This document shows, piece by piece, positions 55,451 through 64,000 of a DNA stretch of 64,000 nt. Origin of the DNA: Streptomyces sp. T12 (GTDB lineage Bacteria; Actinomycetota; Actinomycetes; Streptomycetales; Streptomycetaceae); the NCBI RefSeq assembly GCF_028736035.1, contig NZ_CP117866.1:3348001-3412000 (forward strand). Direction: 5' to 3'. How positions within the stretch are numbered: position 1 is the first letter of the stretch; each line of letters opens with the position of its first letter. Under the pieces are notes generated by a model. That model searched no databases and was not told where the DNA came from. It was given only the letters and a program-made list of their open reading frames with translations. A program made the translations under genes and the position numbers.

Positions 55451-55615
55451 AACGGCCTCCTTTACGCAGTGACCGACTCGGTGGTCGTACGGAATGTCCC
55501 TGAGACAAAGTTGAGCAGGCCGCAAGGGCTCGCGGGGCGCTTTTGCGGAACGTCCACCTCAGGGCGACTCCGATTGCAGGGCGTTCACCCCGTTTTCGGC
55601 CCGGGAAGCCGGGCC

Positions 55616-55702
55616 GGGCTGCCGCCCCCACCGCTCAGGGCTGCCGCCCCCACCGCTCAGGGCTGCCGCCCCCACCGCTCAGGGCTGCCGCCCCACCGCT
55701 CA
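55616..55702. repeat. 22-bp tandem repeat abutting the proB stop codon
   Basis: Units GGGCTGCCGCCCCCACCGCTCA at 55616-55637, 55638-55659 and 55660-55681, then a 21-base copy lacking one C at 55682-55702. On the minus strand the last unit contains the proB TGA, so the array begins at the gene's last codon and every unit would repeat that stop in one frame. Confidence 0.9.
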
Positions 55703-56827
55703 GGGCTGCAGGATCACCAGATCATCCCGGTGTACGACCTCACGCTCGTACTCCGCCCCCAGCTCCCGCGCCAGTTCCCGCGTCGACCGTCCGAGCAGTT
55801 GCGGAATCTCCTTGGCGTCGAAGTTGACGAGCCCGCGCGCGATCGCGTCCCCCGCGCTGTCGCGCAGCTCGACCGGGTCGCCCGCGCTGAACTCGCCCTC
55901 GACGGCGGCGATTCCGGCCGGGAGCAGCGACTTGCGGCCCTCGACGACCGCCCGTACCGCGCCGTCGTCCAGCGTCAGCGAGCCCTGTGGAGTGGACGCG
56001 TGCTGGAGCCACAGCAGGCGGTCGGCGGAGCGCTTGCCGGTGGCGTGGAAGTAGGTGCCGGTGTCGCCGCCGTGCAGCGCCTCGGCCGCGTGGATCGCGC
56101 TGGTCAGGACCACGGGGATGCCGGCGGCGGCGGCGATCCGGGCCGCCTCGACCTTGGTGACCATGCCGCCGGTGCCGACGCCGGCCTTGCCCGCGCTGCC
56201 GATCTCGATCCCGGCCAGGTCGGACGGCCCGCGCACCTCCGCTATCCGCGAGGTCCCCGGCTTGCTGGGGTCTCCGTCGTAGACGCCGTCCACGTCGGAC
56301 AGCAGCACCAGCAGGTCGGCGCGGACGAGGTGGGCGACGAGGGCGGCGAGCCGGTCGTTGTCACCGAAGCGGATCTCGTCGGTGGCGACGGTGTCGTTCT
56401 CGTTGACGATCGGGAGCGCGCCCATCGCGAGGAGCTTGTCCAGGGTGCGGGAGGCATTGCGGTGATGGACGCGGCGGCTCATGTCGTCGCTGGTCAGCAG
56501 CACCTGGCCGACGCGTACGGCGTAGCGGGCGAAGGAGGCGGTGTAGCGGGCGACGAGCAGGCCCTGGCCGACGCTGGCGGCGGCCTGCTGGCGGGCCAGG
56601 TCCTTGGGGCGCCGGCGCAGGCCCAGCGGGGCGAGTCCGGCCGCGATGGCGCCGGAGGAGACGAGGACGATCTCCCGCTCCCCGCCGCTGCGGCTCTTGG
56701 CCAGGACGTCGACCAGCGCGTCGACCCGGTCTGCGTCCAGACCGCCGGACGCGGTGGTCAGCGACGAGGACCCCACCTTGACGACGATCCTGCGGGCCTC
56801 GCGCACACCCTGCCTTGCCCCTGCCAC
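55700..56827 (-). CDS. proB: Glutamate 5-kinase
   Basis: First enzyme of proline synthesis. 375 residues from a GTG at 56827 (VAGARQGVREARRIVVKVGSSSL). The kinase domain has VVKVGSSSLTTASGG, the substrate loop IVNENDTVATDEIRFGDNDRLAALVA and the LLSDVDGVYDGDPSKP segment; a C-terminal PUA domain (about 285-375) is present, as in other actinobacterial ProB. The gene ends at the 22-bp repeat array. Confidence 0.96.
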   Translation of the reverse strand: MAGARQGVREARRIVVKVGSSSLTTASGGLDADRVDALVDVLAKSRSGGEREIVLVSSGAIAAGLAPLGLRRRPKDLARQQAAASVGQGLLVARYTASFARYAVRVGQVLLTSDDMSRRVHHRNASRTLDKLLAMGALPIVNENDTVATDEIRFGDNDRLAALVAHLVRADLLVLLSDVDGVYDGDPSKPGTSRIAEVRGPSDLAGIEIGSAGKAGVGTGGMVTKVEAARIAAAAGIPVVLTSAIHAAEALHGGDTGTYFHATGKRSADRLLWLQHASTPQGSLTLDDGAVRAVVEGRKSLLPAGIAAVEGEFSAGDPVELRDSAGDAIARGLVNFDAKEIPQLLGRSTRELARELGAEYEREVVHRDDLVILQP

Positions 56828-56913
56828 CTGTGCTCTTTCCCCTCACGTGGTCCGGTTCCCTGATCGGCAATCTACGCGAAGCGGATCGTTCGGCGCGCGG
56901 GGATTCCAGCCCC

Positions 56914-56947
56914 CGGACAGGCGACCGGACAAGTGACCGGACAGGCA
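56914..56947. repeat. Direct repeats GACCGGACA upstream of proB
   Basis: CCCGGACAGGCGACCGGACAAGTGACCGGACAGGC carries three copies of (G/C)CCGGACA(G/A)G at about 11-base spacing, in the gap between the divergent proB and the pyruvyltransferase-like gene. About one helical turn apart, so they could be protein-binding sites; no protein is proposed. Confidence 0.4.
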
Positions 56948-57041
56948 TGCGGTAACTGTTTGCTCACGGGTCGCATACGGCAAAAAGGTTGCGTTGGTTG
57001 CCTATAGAAAACAACGACAGGGCAAACTTATTTTGAACGCT

Positions 57042-58418
57042 GTGCGCATCCTTCTCCGCTCAGGTAAGAGCCCCTACGACGTCTTTTCCGTGGAGGAGGC
57101 CCTCCACCGGGACGTCATCGCCACCAACTCCGGCAACCTGATCTTCAGCGACGCCACCCACAAGATCCTCGAAACCCCGCGCACCGAGGTCGTCTCGAAC
57201 GGCATCCGCACCGACGTCTCGGCGGCCGGCCGCATCAACGAGGAGTACGACGCCTTCGTCGTCCCGCTCGCCAACGCCTTCCGGCCTTCGTTCGAGGCAC
57301 AGCTGAAGCGGCTGACACGGCTGATCAGCAAGCTGAAAATCCCGGTGGTCGTGGTGGGGGTCGGCGCGCAGGCCGGGCTCGGCTACAACGCGGCACGGCT
57401 GAAGGGCATCGAGCCCGCGGTGCGCGAGTTCGTCTCCACCGTGCTCGACCGCAGTGCCTCGATCGGTGTCCGGGGCGAGTTCACCGAGAAGTACCTCAAG
57501 GACCTGGGCTTCCGGGACGTCGAGGTCATCGGCTGCCCGTCGCTCTTCATGTACGGCAAGGAACTCACCGTCACCAAGCGGGAGCCGGCCCTCATCCCCG
57601 GCTCCCGGATCGCGGTCAACGGCTCGCACAGCGCGGTGAGGTCCCAGGGCTTGGACCGGGTCATCGCCGGCGCCCACGCCCGCTACCCGAACCTGCGCTT
57701 CATCGGCCAGAACATCAGCGACGCACGGCAGTTGCACTGGCGGGACCTGTCCGACCCGAACGGCCTGGTGACGGCGATGCCGACGCACCCCGAGCACCCG
57801 ATGTACCGGGAGGACAAGGTCCGCGTCTACGTCGACCCGGTCACCTGGATCGACGATCTGCGCGCGTTCGACTTCTCCTTCGGCTCCCGCATCCACGGCA
57901 ACATCGCCGCGCTGCTCGCGGGCACACCCGCGACGGTGCTGTGCGGCGACTCGCGCACGCTGGAGCTGTGCCGCTACTTCGGCATCCCGCACCGCCGGAT
58001 CGACAAGCTGCCCGAGGACCTGGACCCGGCGTCGCTGTACGAGGAGGCCGACTTCGGCGCCCTGATGAGCGGCCACCAGGAGCGGTTCGAGCGGTTCACG
58101 GGCTTCCTCGACGGCAACGGTCTGGAGAACACGTTCACGCACGGCGACGGCGGCGCCGCCTTCGAGGAGCGCATGCGGTCGCTGCCCTTCCCGGCGGGCA
58201 TCCGCCCCTGGAACGACGCCGACCTCACCTCGCTCACCACCAGGTTCGGCTGGCTGCAGAGCCGTATCAGCGAACTCGCCACGGACAACGACCGGTTGAG
58301 GCGCGAACTGTCCCGCACCGGCAAGCCGGGCGCAGGGCTCCCCACGGCGTCCGTCTACCGCCGGGCCCGCCGTGTGGTGGGCGGCCCGATCCGCCGGGCG
58401 CTGCAGTCGGGACGGTAG
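57042..58418 (+). CDS. Polysaccharide pyruvyltransferase family protein
   Basis: 458 residues if begun at the GTG at 57042 (VRILLRSGKSPYDVFSVEEALHRDV); a TTG at 57033, ten bases after an AGGG, is an alternative. The fold is the GT-B-like pyruvyltransferase type: NSGNLIFSDATHKIL, VVVVGVGAQAGLGY, SIGVRGEFTEKYLKDLG and FDFSFGSRIHGNIAALLAGTPATVLCGDSRTLELC. Such enzymes add pyruvate ketals to surface polymers such as teichuronic acids or exopolysaccharides. First gene of the plus-strand part of the glycopolymer cluster; 120 bases upstream of the CDP-glycerol transferase-like gene. Confidence 0.85.
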   Translation: MRILLRSGKSPYDVFSVEEALHRDVIATNSGNLIFSDATHKILETPRTEVVSNGIRTDVSAAGRINEEYDAFVVPLANAFRPSFEAQLKRLTRLISKLKIPVVVVGVGAQAGLGYNAARLKGIEPAVREFVSTVLDRSASIGVRGEFTEKYLKDLGFRDVEVIGCPSLFMYGKELTVTKREPALIPGSRIAVNGSHSAVRSQGLDRVIAGAHARYPNLRFIGQNISDARQLHWRDLSDPNGLVTAMPTHPEHPMYREDKVRVYVDPVTWIDDLRAFDFSFGSRIHGNIAALLAGTPATVLCGDSRTLELCRYFGIPHRRIDKLPEDLDPASLYEEADFGALMSGHQERFERFTGFLDGNGLENTFTHGDGGAAFEERMRSLPFPAGIRPWNDADLTSLTTRFGWLQSRISELATDNDRLRRELSRTGKPGAGLPTASVYRRARRVVGGPIRRALQSGR

Positions 58419-58538
58419 GGGCGACGTTCCGGCAGCCTCGGTCACTCCAAACCATCCGGACACTCGCGTGTCGTCCGGAGGTCGGTGCGCGTTAACCCGG
58501 GCGCACCACGTCCCGCCCCGACCTTGGAGTGACCGCAG

Positions 58539-60587
58539 TTGCCCACACCCCTGTCCCGCCTCCCGGTGAGAGCGCTCGTCACGGCTCTCCTGGCCGCCGC
58601 CTTCGGTGCCCAGGCCGTGGCAGCGCTACGCCCGCACGTCCCGCTGCTGCTCGCCGCGACCGTCACGTCCTTGGCCGTCGAGGGTGTGCTGCTGCGCTGG
58701 CAGCGCGGCATGCTGTCGGTGTTCGCCAAGTCGCACGCGGACATCACCGTGCGGCATGTGCTGCGGGACCTGCTGCTGGTCGTGGGCCTGCTGCGGCTCG
58801 GCGAGCAGCACCGGGAGACGGTGTACGCCCCGCTGGTCGCGGGCCTCCTCGCCTTCTACGCCCTGCACTGCGCGATCCAGGCGGTCTCGGTGCTGGTCCG
58901 CCGCACCCGCACCCTGCCGGTGGTCACCCGCAACATCGACGCCAGTGCGCTGCGCCTCTCCCCCGCCCCGCCCCTCCTGCTGCGCCGCCCCGGCCCGCGC
59001 CTGCTGGTCTTCGGGCTCCCGGCCACGGTGGGCCTGCTGACCACGGCGGCCACCGACGACCCCCGCTGCGCGGCCCTCGGCATCGCACTGTCCCTCGGGC
59101 TCGCCCTGCTGGGCCTGCACGACCTTCTCGTACGGCTGCTGCCGAGCCGTCGCCCGGCGGGCGAGCGGGCGGCGCTGGAGTGGCTGGACGCCTGGCTGGC
59201 CGAGTACCGGCCGACGGTCGGCCTGTACTTCTCCGGCGGCGCGTCCTCGGCGTACCAGGCGAACATGTGGCTGGAGCCGCTCGCGAAGCTGGACGGCCGT
59301 CCGCTGATCGTGCTGCGGGAGCGGTTCATGGTGCAGAAGATCGCGCCGACCGACGTCCCGATCCTCTGCCTGCCGAAGGTCTCCACCCTGATGCACCTGG
59401 AGCAGTCCTCGCTCCAGATGCTCATCCACCCCTCCAACTCCGGCAAGACCTCCCAGGTCCTGCGCATCCCCACGCTCAAGCACACCTTCGTCAACCACGG
59501 GGAGAGCGACAAGCTGTCGTCCTGCAACCCGTACGCGAAGGCCTACGACGAGGTGTGGGTGGCGGGTCCCGCGGCGCGCGAGCGGTATGCGTATGCCGAG
59601 GTCGGCGTCGAGGACAAGGACGTCGTGGAGATCGGCCGTCCGCAGCTGGACGCCGTACAGCCGTACGCGGGCCCGCCGGCCGGGGCGCGCACGACCGTCC
59701 TGTACGCGCCGACCTGGGAGGGCTGGGACGGCAACCCCGGCAACACCTCGGTGGTCGAGGCCGGCGAGAACCTCGTACGGGAGCTGCTCGCGGACCCCGG
59801 TGTACGGCTGCTGTACAAGCCGCATCCGCTGACGGGGTCGGTGGATCCGCGAGCCGGGGCGGCCGATCTGCGCATCCGCGAGCTGATCAGGGTGGCGAAC
59901 CGGGAGCGGGCAGCTGAGCGGCCTCGCGACACCGGTGAACTCGCCCTTCGTGCAAAGGAGTTGGACCACCTCACCACGACCGAGGTCCGGGTGAGCGCCG
60001 ATCAGGTCGAGCGGATGATGCTCCAGTCGGCGCCGGAGCCGGGGCGGGCGGAGGCGGTGGCACGGGCCACGGCCGCCTGGGAGGAGGCGTACTGGGCCTC
60101 GCTGCCGGAGTGGGAGCACCAGGTGGTGACGGCCGCGCGGCCCACGCTGTACGCCTGCTTCAACCAGGCCGATCTGCTCATCAGCGATGTGTCGAGCGTG
60201 ATCAGCGACTTCCTGGCGAGCGGGAAGCCGTACGCCGTGGCGAACACCAGCGGTCTCGCGGAGGACGTGTTCCGCAAGGCCTTCCCGACCGTGCGCGCGG
60301 CGACCGTCCTGACGCCGGACGCGACCGGGGTGCCGGAGCTGCTGGACGCGGTCCGGCACCCGGAGAAGGACCAACTCGCCGAGGCACGGGAGGAGTTGAA
60401 GCAGCATCTGCTGGGGCCGGCCGAGCCCACGTCACAGGTGCGCTTCAACGAGGCCGTACAGGCGCTGTGTTCGGCCGCGCGGGAGCACCGGGCGCGGATG
60501 GAGGAGCGGCTGGCGGCGGAACTCCCGGCCGAGATCCCGGATCAGCGCCGGTCCCTTACGCGGGAGCAGCCCGCCCACCCGGCGTAG
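58539..60587 (+). CDS. CDP-glycerol glycerophosphotransferase-like membrane protein
   Basis: 682 residues from a TTG at 58539 with GGAG about nine bases upstream. Residues about 1-205 have five or six membrane segments, unlike plain TagF. The rest has the TagF-type GT-B: WLAEYRPTVGLYFSG, RIPTLKHTFVNHGESDKLSS (catalytic-region histidine), VLYAPTWEGWDGNPGNTS, LLYKPHPLTGSVDP (second histidine) and DLLISDVSSVISDFLASGKPYAV. It probably adds glycerol-phosphate, or another polyol-phosphate, units to a lipid-linked polymer. It is a close paralogue of the gene at 62031-64000. The last 32 bases overlap the convergent GT2 gene. Confidence 0.85.
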   Translation: MPTPLSRLPVRALVTALLAAAFGAQAVAALRPHVPLLLAATVTSLAVEGVLLRWQRGMLSVFAKSHADITVRHVLRDLLLVVGLLRLGEQHRETVYAPLVAGLLAFYALHCAIQAVSVLVRRTRTLPVVTRNIDASALRLSPAPPLLLRRPGPRLLVFGLPATVGLLTTAATDDPRCAALGIALSLGLALLGLHDLLVRLLPSRRPAGERAALEWLDAWLAEYRPTVGLYFSGGASSAYQANMWLEPLAKLDGRPLIVLRERFMVQKIAPTDVPILCLPKVSTLMHLEQSSLQMLIHPSNSGKTSQVLRIPTLKHTFVNHGESDKLSSCNPYAKAYDEVWVAGPAARERYAYAEVGVEDKDVVEIGRPQLDAVQPYAGPPAGARTTVLYAPTWEGWDGNPGNTSVVEAGENLVRELLADPGVRLLYKPHPLTGSVDPRAGAADLRIRELIRVANRERAAERPRDTGELALRAKELDHLTTTEVRVSADQVERMMLQSAPEPGRAEAVARATAAWEEAYWASLPEWEHQVVTAARPTLYACFNQADLLISDVSSVISDFLASGKPYAVANTSGLAEDVFRKAFPTVRAATVLTPDATGVPELLDAVRHPEKDQLAEAREELKQHLLGPAEPTSQVRFNEAVQALCSAAREHRARMEERLAAELPAEIPDQRRSLTREQPAHPA

Positions 60588-61782
60588 CCTCACGCGAGGA
60601 CTTCAGCATCCGCCGCACCTTGCGCACCCCCCGCCGCAGGAACGAGTCCGCGCCGCCCTCCCGATAGCCGGGGAAGACACGGGCCTCGCGCGGTTCGGCG
60701 AGGTACACGGAGTCGGGTATGCCGGCCGCCGCGTCCCGGAAGTGCGGGTAGGCGAGGTAGACACGGCGGCCCTTCTTCTCCAGGAGGGCCGCCGGCTGCT
60801 TCTTGGCCTTGACGAACTCCACGACGGGCAGCAGGAGTTCGGGGCGCTGCTCGGCGACCAGGTGCAGTCGCAGGCGCTCCTCGACCTTGAGGCGGCGGGC
60901 GATGTCCGGCGTCCAGTGCGCGTCCATCAAGGGCTTGGCCAGTTCGAGCTTGTGCCGCCTGACCTTCTCGCTGTCCTTGGCGTACTTGGGACCGAACTGC
61001 GGCAGCAGGGTGATGAGGAAGGGGCGGACCATGAGCAGGTCGCGCCGGTCGCCCGCGGGGACGTGCTCGGCTATCAGGTTCATCAGGGCGCGCGCGGAGT
61101 CGAAGCGCAGGGCGTAGCCGCCGCTCTTGGTCACGTGCTTGCCGTCGTCGCGGCCCACCAGGTAGTAGCAGGTGTAGTCGGCGACCACGGAGACGCCGTC
61201 CGCCCGCAGATAGGCCTCCATGGTGAACAGCGCGTCCTCGCCGGTCCACAGGGACTCGTCGAAGCGCATGTGGTGCCGGGTCAGCAGTTCGCGGCGGAAC
61301 AGCTTCTGCGCGCTCAGCGTGAACTTGATGTTGGAGGAGAAGACGTCGGTCCGGTCCAGCGTCTTGCCCCACATCGACTTCGGCGCGGTGCGGTTGACGC
61401 CCTCGACCCGGCCGAGGACGACGTCCGTGCCGTTCTTGTCGCCCATCGCGACCATGCGCTCCAGGGCCTCGGGGCCCAGCCGGTCGTCGGCGTCCAGGAA
61501 GAAGACGTAGCGCCCGGTCGCCTTCCCCAGACCGACGTTGCGCGGGCCGCTGGGGCCACCGGAGTTGTCCTGCCGGATCACGGTCACCGGCATGGGCGCG
61601 CGGGCCGCGAATTCCTCCAGGCACTCCCCCGTGCCGTCCGTCGAGCCGTCGTCCACCGCGATGACTTCGATGCGCCCTGGGTCGATGGTCTGTGCCTCGA
61701 CGGACGCAAGGCACTCGACCAGGTACGGCATCGCTTCGTACGCCCCGATGATCACAGTCACATCAGGCTGCGTGACGGTCAC
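60556..61782 (-). CDS. Family 2 glycosyltransferase
   Basis: 408 residues from a GTG at 61782 with GGGGGAAA directly upstream. VTVIIGAYEAMPYLVECLASVEAQT, VIAVDDGSTDGTGECL, the D-x-D motif FFLDADDRLGPEAL and the acidic ESLWTGEDALFTMEAYLRADG are the inverting GT-A signatures. No membrane segment is visible, so it acts at the cytoplasmic face. It is sandwiched between the two CDP-glycerol transferase paralogues and convergent with the first. Confidence 0.88.
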   Translation of the reverse strand: MTVTQPDVTVIIGAYEAMPYLVECLASVEAQTIDPGRIEVIAVDDGSTDGTGECLEEFAARAPMPVTVIRQDNSGGPSGPRNVGLGKATGRYVFFLDADDRLGPEALERMVAMGDKNGTDVVLGRVEGVNRTAPKSMWGKTLDRTDVFSSNIKFTLSAQKLFRRELLTRHHMRFDESLWTGEDALFTMEAYLRADGVSVVADYTCYYLVGRDDGKHVTKSGGYALRFDSARALMNLIAEHVPAGDRRDLLMVRPFLITLLPQFGPKYAKDSEKVRRHKLELAKPLMDAHWTPDIARRLKVEERLRLHLVAEQRPELLLPVVEFVKAKKQPAALLEKKGRRVYLAYPHFRDAAAGIPDSVYLAEPREARVFPGYREGGADSFLRRGVRKVRRMLKSSREATPGGRAAPA

Positions 61783-61951
61783 GTTTCCCCCTTGTCAACG
61801 GGATATTTCCCCCGTATCGCATCATTCGCTACCTGGTAGACGGCTGGGCGTTGCAAGCGGTTGCCTCACGGCCAGGGTTTGGTGAGTCAGATCACAAAAG
61901 GGAACTGACATGGAGTCACGCTATTCGGGCAACGTAAGAGGCCCACTAGAA

Positions 61952-61994
61952 ACGGCGCGGCCCCCGAGGATTTGCTCCTCGGGGGCCGCGCCGT
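61952..61994 (-). terminator. Terminator of the second CDP-glycerol transferase-like gene
   Basis: Nineteen-base perfect stem ACGGCGCGGCCCCCGAGGA / TCCTCGGGGGCCGCGCCGT with a 5-base loop, 37 bases after the 62031 stop, followed on the minus strand by TTTCTAG. The strongest hairpin in the window. Confidence 0.88.
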
Positions 61995-62030
61995 GGGCCT
62001 TTCAAATGGCCTTTCAAGTGGCCTTGCGGG

Positions 62031-64000
62031 TCAGGCCGTCACATCGTCCTCGGCCGCCGACAACCGCTGCCCGGGTACGGCCGCCAGGTCGCCTTCGGCG
62101 GCTCCGGCCGCCGCCCGTGACTCCTGGCCGACGTTGCGCGCGTCGGCCTTGATCGCGAGGTTCGCCACCGCGGTGTTGAACTGCTCGATGGACGTCGGCT
62201 CGTCCGGGCCGAGCAGGTACCGCTTGAGGTCCCCCCGGTCCTCGGCCAGCGGGTCCGACGCCGGGTCGCGTACGGCGTCCAGCAGGCCGCCCAGTTCTGC
62301 GGCACTGTTCGACAGGATCGTCGCGGCGCGCACCGCGGTGTTCTGCCGCTTGAACTCCTCCACACCCAGTTCGGCGGAGTCCGTGACGGCGTACGGCTTG
62401 CCGCTGGCGATGAAGTCGGAGACCACGCTGGAGATGTCGGAGACCATCGCGTCGGAGACGTTGAAGCAGTCGTACAGGCGCGGCTCGGCGCCCGTGATGA
62501 CGCGGTGCTCGTAGCTGCCGAAGGAGCGCCAGTACGCGGTGTTCCACTCGGCGCGCAGCCGGGCGATCTCCTCGTGCTTGGCGACGTCGACCAGCCCGTC
62601 GCGGGTGGCCTCGGCCTCGTCGCCCTTGCTGTTGCCGTTGCCCTTGCCCTTGCCGGACAGCTCGGCGAGGCGGGCCTCGATGCGGGCGAGCTCGGCCTTG
62701 GCGGCGGTCTGCGCGGCGGCGTCGGCCGTGAAGCGCGGGTCGGTGGCACGCTCGGTGCCGGCCTGCTGGACCAGCGCGGAGATCCGCTGGTGGGCGGCCT
62801 TGGCCTCGGCGCTGACGGTGCCGGTGAAGGGGTGCGGCTTGTACAGCACGCGGACCGGCGGGTCGGCCGTCACCAGCTTGTTCACGATGTTCTCGCCGGC
62901 GAGCACGATCGAGGTGTTGCCGGGGTTGCCGTCCCAGCCCTCCCAGGTGGGGGCGTAGAGCACGGTCGGGATCCGCCCCTCCGGCACGCCCTGCCAGGTC
63001 TGGATCGGCGCCAGCTGCGGGCGGCCGACCTCGACGATGTCCTCGTCGCGGACACCGACGTCGGCGATGGCGTACCGGTCGCGGCCCGCGCGCCCGGCGG
63101 TCCACACCTCGTCGTAGACCTTGCTGTACGGGTTGACGCTGGCCAGCTTGTCGCTGTCGCCGTGGCCGATGAAGACGTGCTTCATGGTGGGCACGCGCAG
63201 CAGGTGGATGTTCTTGCCGACGTTCGCCGCGTACAGCGCGACGCGCACGTTCGACAGGTCCAGGTTCATCAGGTGCACGCCGCCGGGCACGCAGATCACG
63301 GGGACCGTGGTGGGCGCCAGGTTGTTCAGGATGACCCGCTCGCGCAAGATGATCAGCGGCTTGGAGTCCAGCTGCTCCATGGTCTCCAGCCACATGTTGA
63401 CCTGGTACGCGGAGTCCTTGGAGCCGGAGAAGTACAGCACCGTCTCGGGCCGGTACTCGGCCAGCCAGTCGTCGACGGCGGCCAGCACGGTGTCGGCCTT
63501 CGGCGGGACCTTGCGGCCGCGGACGTAGGGCACGAGCGCCCCGACGTACAGGCAGCCCAGGCCGACCGTGACGCCGATGCCGATGAAGCCGGCCACGGCC
63601 GACTCCAGGGACGCCGAGACGAGGATGCCCGCGACGGCCGCGAGGTCGAGGTGCAGCATCTTCTCCGCGGAACGGTGCAGCAGCCTGCGCGGCGGGGCGT
63701 CCGGGATGCGGATGCGCGAGGCGAGGTCGATGTTGCGGGTGGCGACCGGCATACGGCGGCGGTTGCGGATCAGGGTGACCAGCGCGCCGTGCGGGGCCTG
63801 GAGGCCGTAGAAGGCGATGAAGCAGGCGATCGCACCGTAGTAGATCAGGTCGTCCGCGAAACCGAGCCGGGCCAGCAGCAGGATCAGCAGCAGTTGTCTG
63901 ATCAGGAAGCGGATCGACAGACCGGCCCGGACCTTGCTCAGGCGGTTGACCAGATAGCTGCTCTTGCGGTGCAGATAGTGGTCCGCCAGGTACGTCACGG
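62031..64000 (-). CDS. CDP-glycerol glycerophosphotransferase-like membrane protein, 5' end outside window
   Basis: At least 655 residues and open to the window edge. Compared with its paralogue at 58539, about 40 N-terminal residues are missing here, so the true start is probably beyond 64000; the GTG at 63998 is not convincing. Membrane segments are seen in the first 170 residues (FLIRQLLLILLLARLGFADDL, SAVAGFIGIGVTVGLGCLYVGALVPYV), then the TagF-type part: LYFSGSKDSAYQVNMWLE, RVPTMKHVFIGHGDSDKLAS, VLYAPTWEGWDGNPGNTS, VLYKPHPFTGTVS, VSDISSVVSDFIASGKPYAV. A G-K-G-N-G-N-S-K low-complexity insert lies near residue 480. Terminated by the hairpin at 61952-61994. Confidence 0.85.
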   Translation of the reverse strand, partial: VTYLADHYLHRKSSYLVNRLSKVRAGLSIRFLIRQLLLILLLARLGFADDLIYYGAIACFIAFYGLQAPHGALVTLIRNRRRMPVATRNIDLASRIRIPDAPPRRLLHRSAEKMLHLDLAAVAGILVSASLESAVAGFIGIGVTVGLGCLYVGALVPYVRGRKVPPKADTVLAAVDDWLAEYRPETVLYFSGSKDSAYQVNMWLETMEQLDSKPLIILRERVILNNLAPTTVPVICVPGGVHLMNLDLSNVRVALYAANVGKNIHLLRVPTMKHVFIGHGDSDKLASVNPYSKVYDEVWTAGRAGRDRYAIADVGVRDEDIVEVGRPQLAPIQTWQGVPEGRIPTVLYAPTWEGWDGNPGNTSIVLAGENIVNKLVTADPPVRVLYKPHPFTGTVSAEAKAAHQRISALVQQAGTERATDPRFTADAAAQTAAKAELARIEARLAELSGKGKGNGNSKGDEAEATRDGLVDVAKHEEIARLRAEWNTAYWRSFGSYEHRVITGAEPRLYDCFNVSDAMVSDISSVVSDFIASGKPYAVTDSAELGVEEFKRQNTAVRAATILSNSAAELGGLLDAVRDPASDPLAEDRGDLKRYLLGPDEPTSIEQFNTAVANLAIKADARNVGQESRAAAGAAEGDLAAVPGQRLSAAEDDVTA

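Overview
The window is a piece of a Streptomyces (or very close actinomycete) chromosome. GC is very high with strong third-position GC bias, GTG and TTG starts are frequent, both tRNA genes are tRNA-Ala(GGC), and the housekeeping gene order matches what I remember of the Streptomyces core around hrcA-lepA-rpsT-leuS-proA/proB (S. coelicolor SCO2549-SCO2592 from memory; no search was run). There is no rRNA, CRISPR array, insertion sequence or integrase.

Layout. 1-5.1 kb (minus): an adenosine/adenine deaminase cut by the window edge, RNase Z, a HIT protein and a tricorn-type protease. 5.2-8.2 kb: a lipoprotein, a membrane protein and a VOC-fold protein. 8.25-12.4 kb (minus): rsmE, a nitronate monooxygenase-like flavoprotein, dnaJ and hrcA, with a CIRCE operator before hrcA. 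12.5-16 kb: an MBL-fold hydrolase, a DUF3097 protein, an orphan Uma2-type nuclease and hemW. 16-22.8 kb: a three-gene signalling module made of an RsbW/GAF/SpoIIE-type phosphatase, divergent from a large soluble hybrid histidine kinase with a long HAMP array and a stand-alone receiver. 22.9-30.2 kb: fadD-type acyl-CoA synthetase, lepA, rpsT, two tandem NTF2-like genes and holA. 30.3-36.4 kb: arylamine N-acetyltransferase, comEC, comEA and degV. 36.4-40.5 kb: leuS with a Leu-rich leader peptide and attenuator. 40.7-43.7 kb: a haem-type membrane protein translationally coupled to a NuoF-like/ferredoxin fusion. 43.8-46 kb: two identical tRNA-Ala genes flanking a GT87-type mannosyltransferase and two small zinc-ribbon genes. 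46.1-56.8 kb: a histidine phosphatase, rsfS, an LCP-family protein, nadD, two very small membrane proteins, an M48 peptidase, two membrane proteins sharing a short N-terminal motif, proA and proB. 57-64 kb: a pyruvyltransferase-like protein, two CDP-glycerol glycerophosphotransferase-like membrane proteins and a GT2, which look like a cell-wall glycopolymer set.

How the genes fit together. Much of the window is ordinary growth machinery: protein synthesis and folding, replication, proline and NAD synthesis. Two accessory themes stand out. The first is cell-envelope polymer synthesis and attachment (LCP protein, membrane-protein pair, CDP-glycerol transferases, pyruvyltransferase, GT2, GT87). 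The second is signalling and redox: the osa-like kinase/phosphatase module, and the membrane haem protein with its NuoF/ferredoxin partner. The latter has lost one iron-sulfur cysteine of the NuoF motif.

Non-coding structure is also rich. It includes the leuS attenuator, CIRCE, paired palindromes before fadD, two copies of a dispersed Streptomyces intergenic repeat, several in-frame and intergenic minisatellites, and a G-rich tract between duplicated genes. All family assignments are by eye from motifs.
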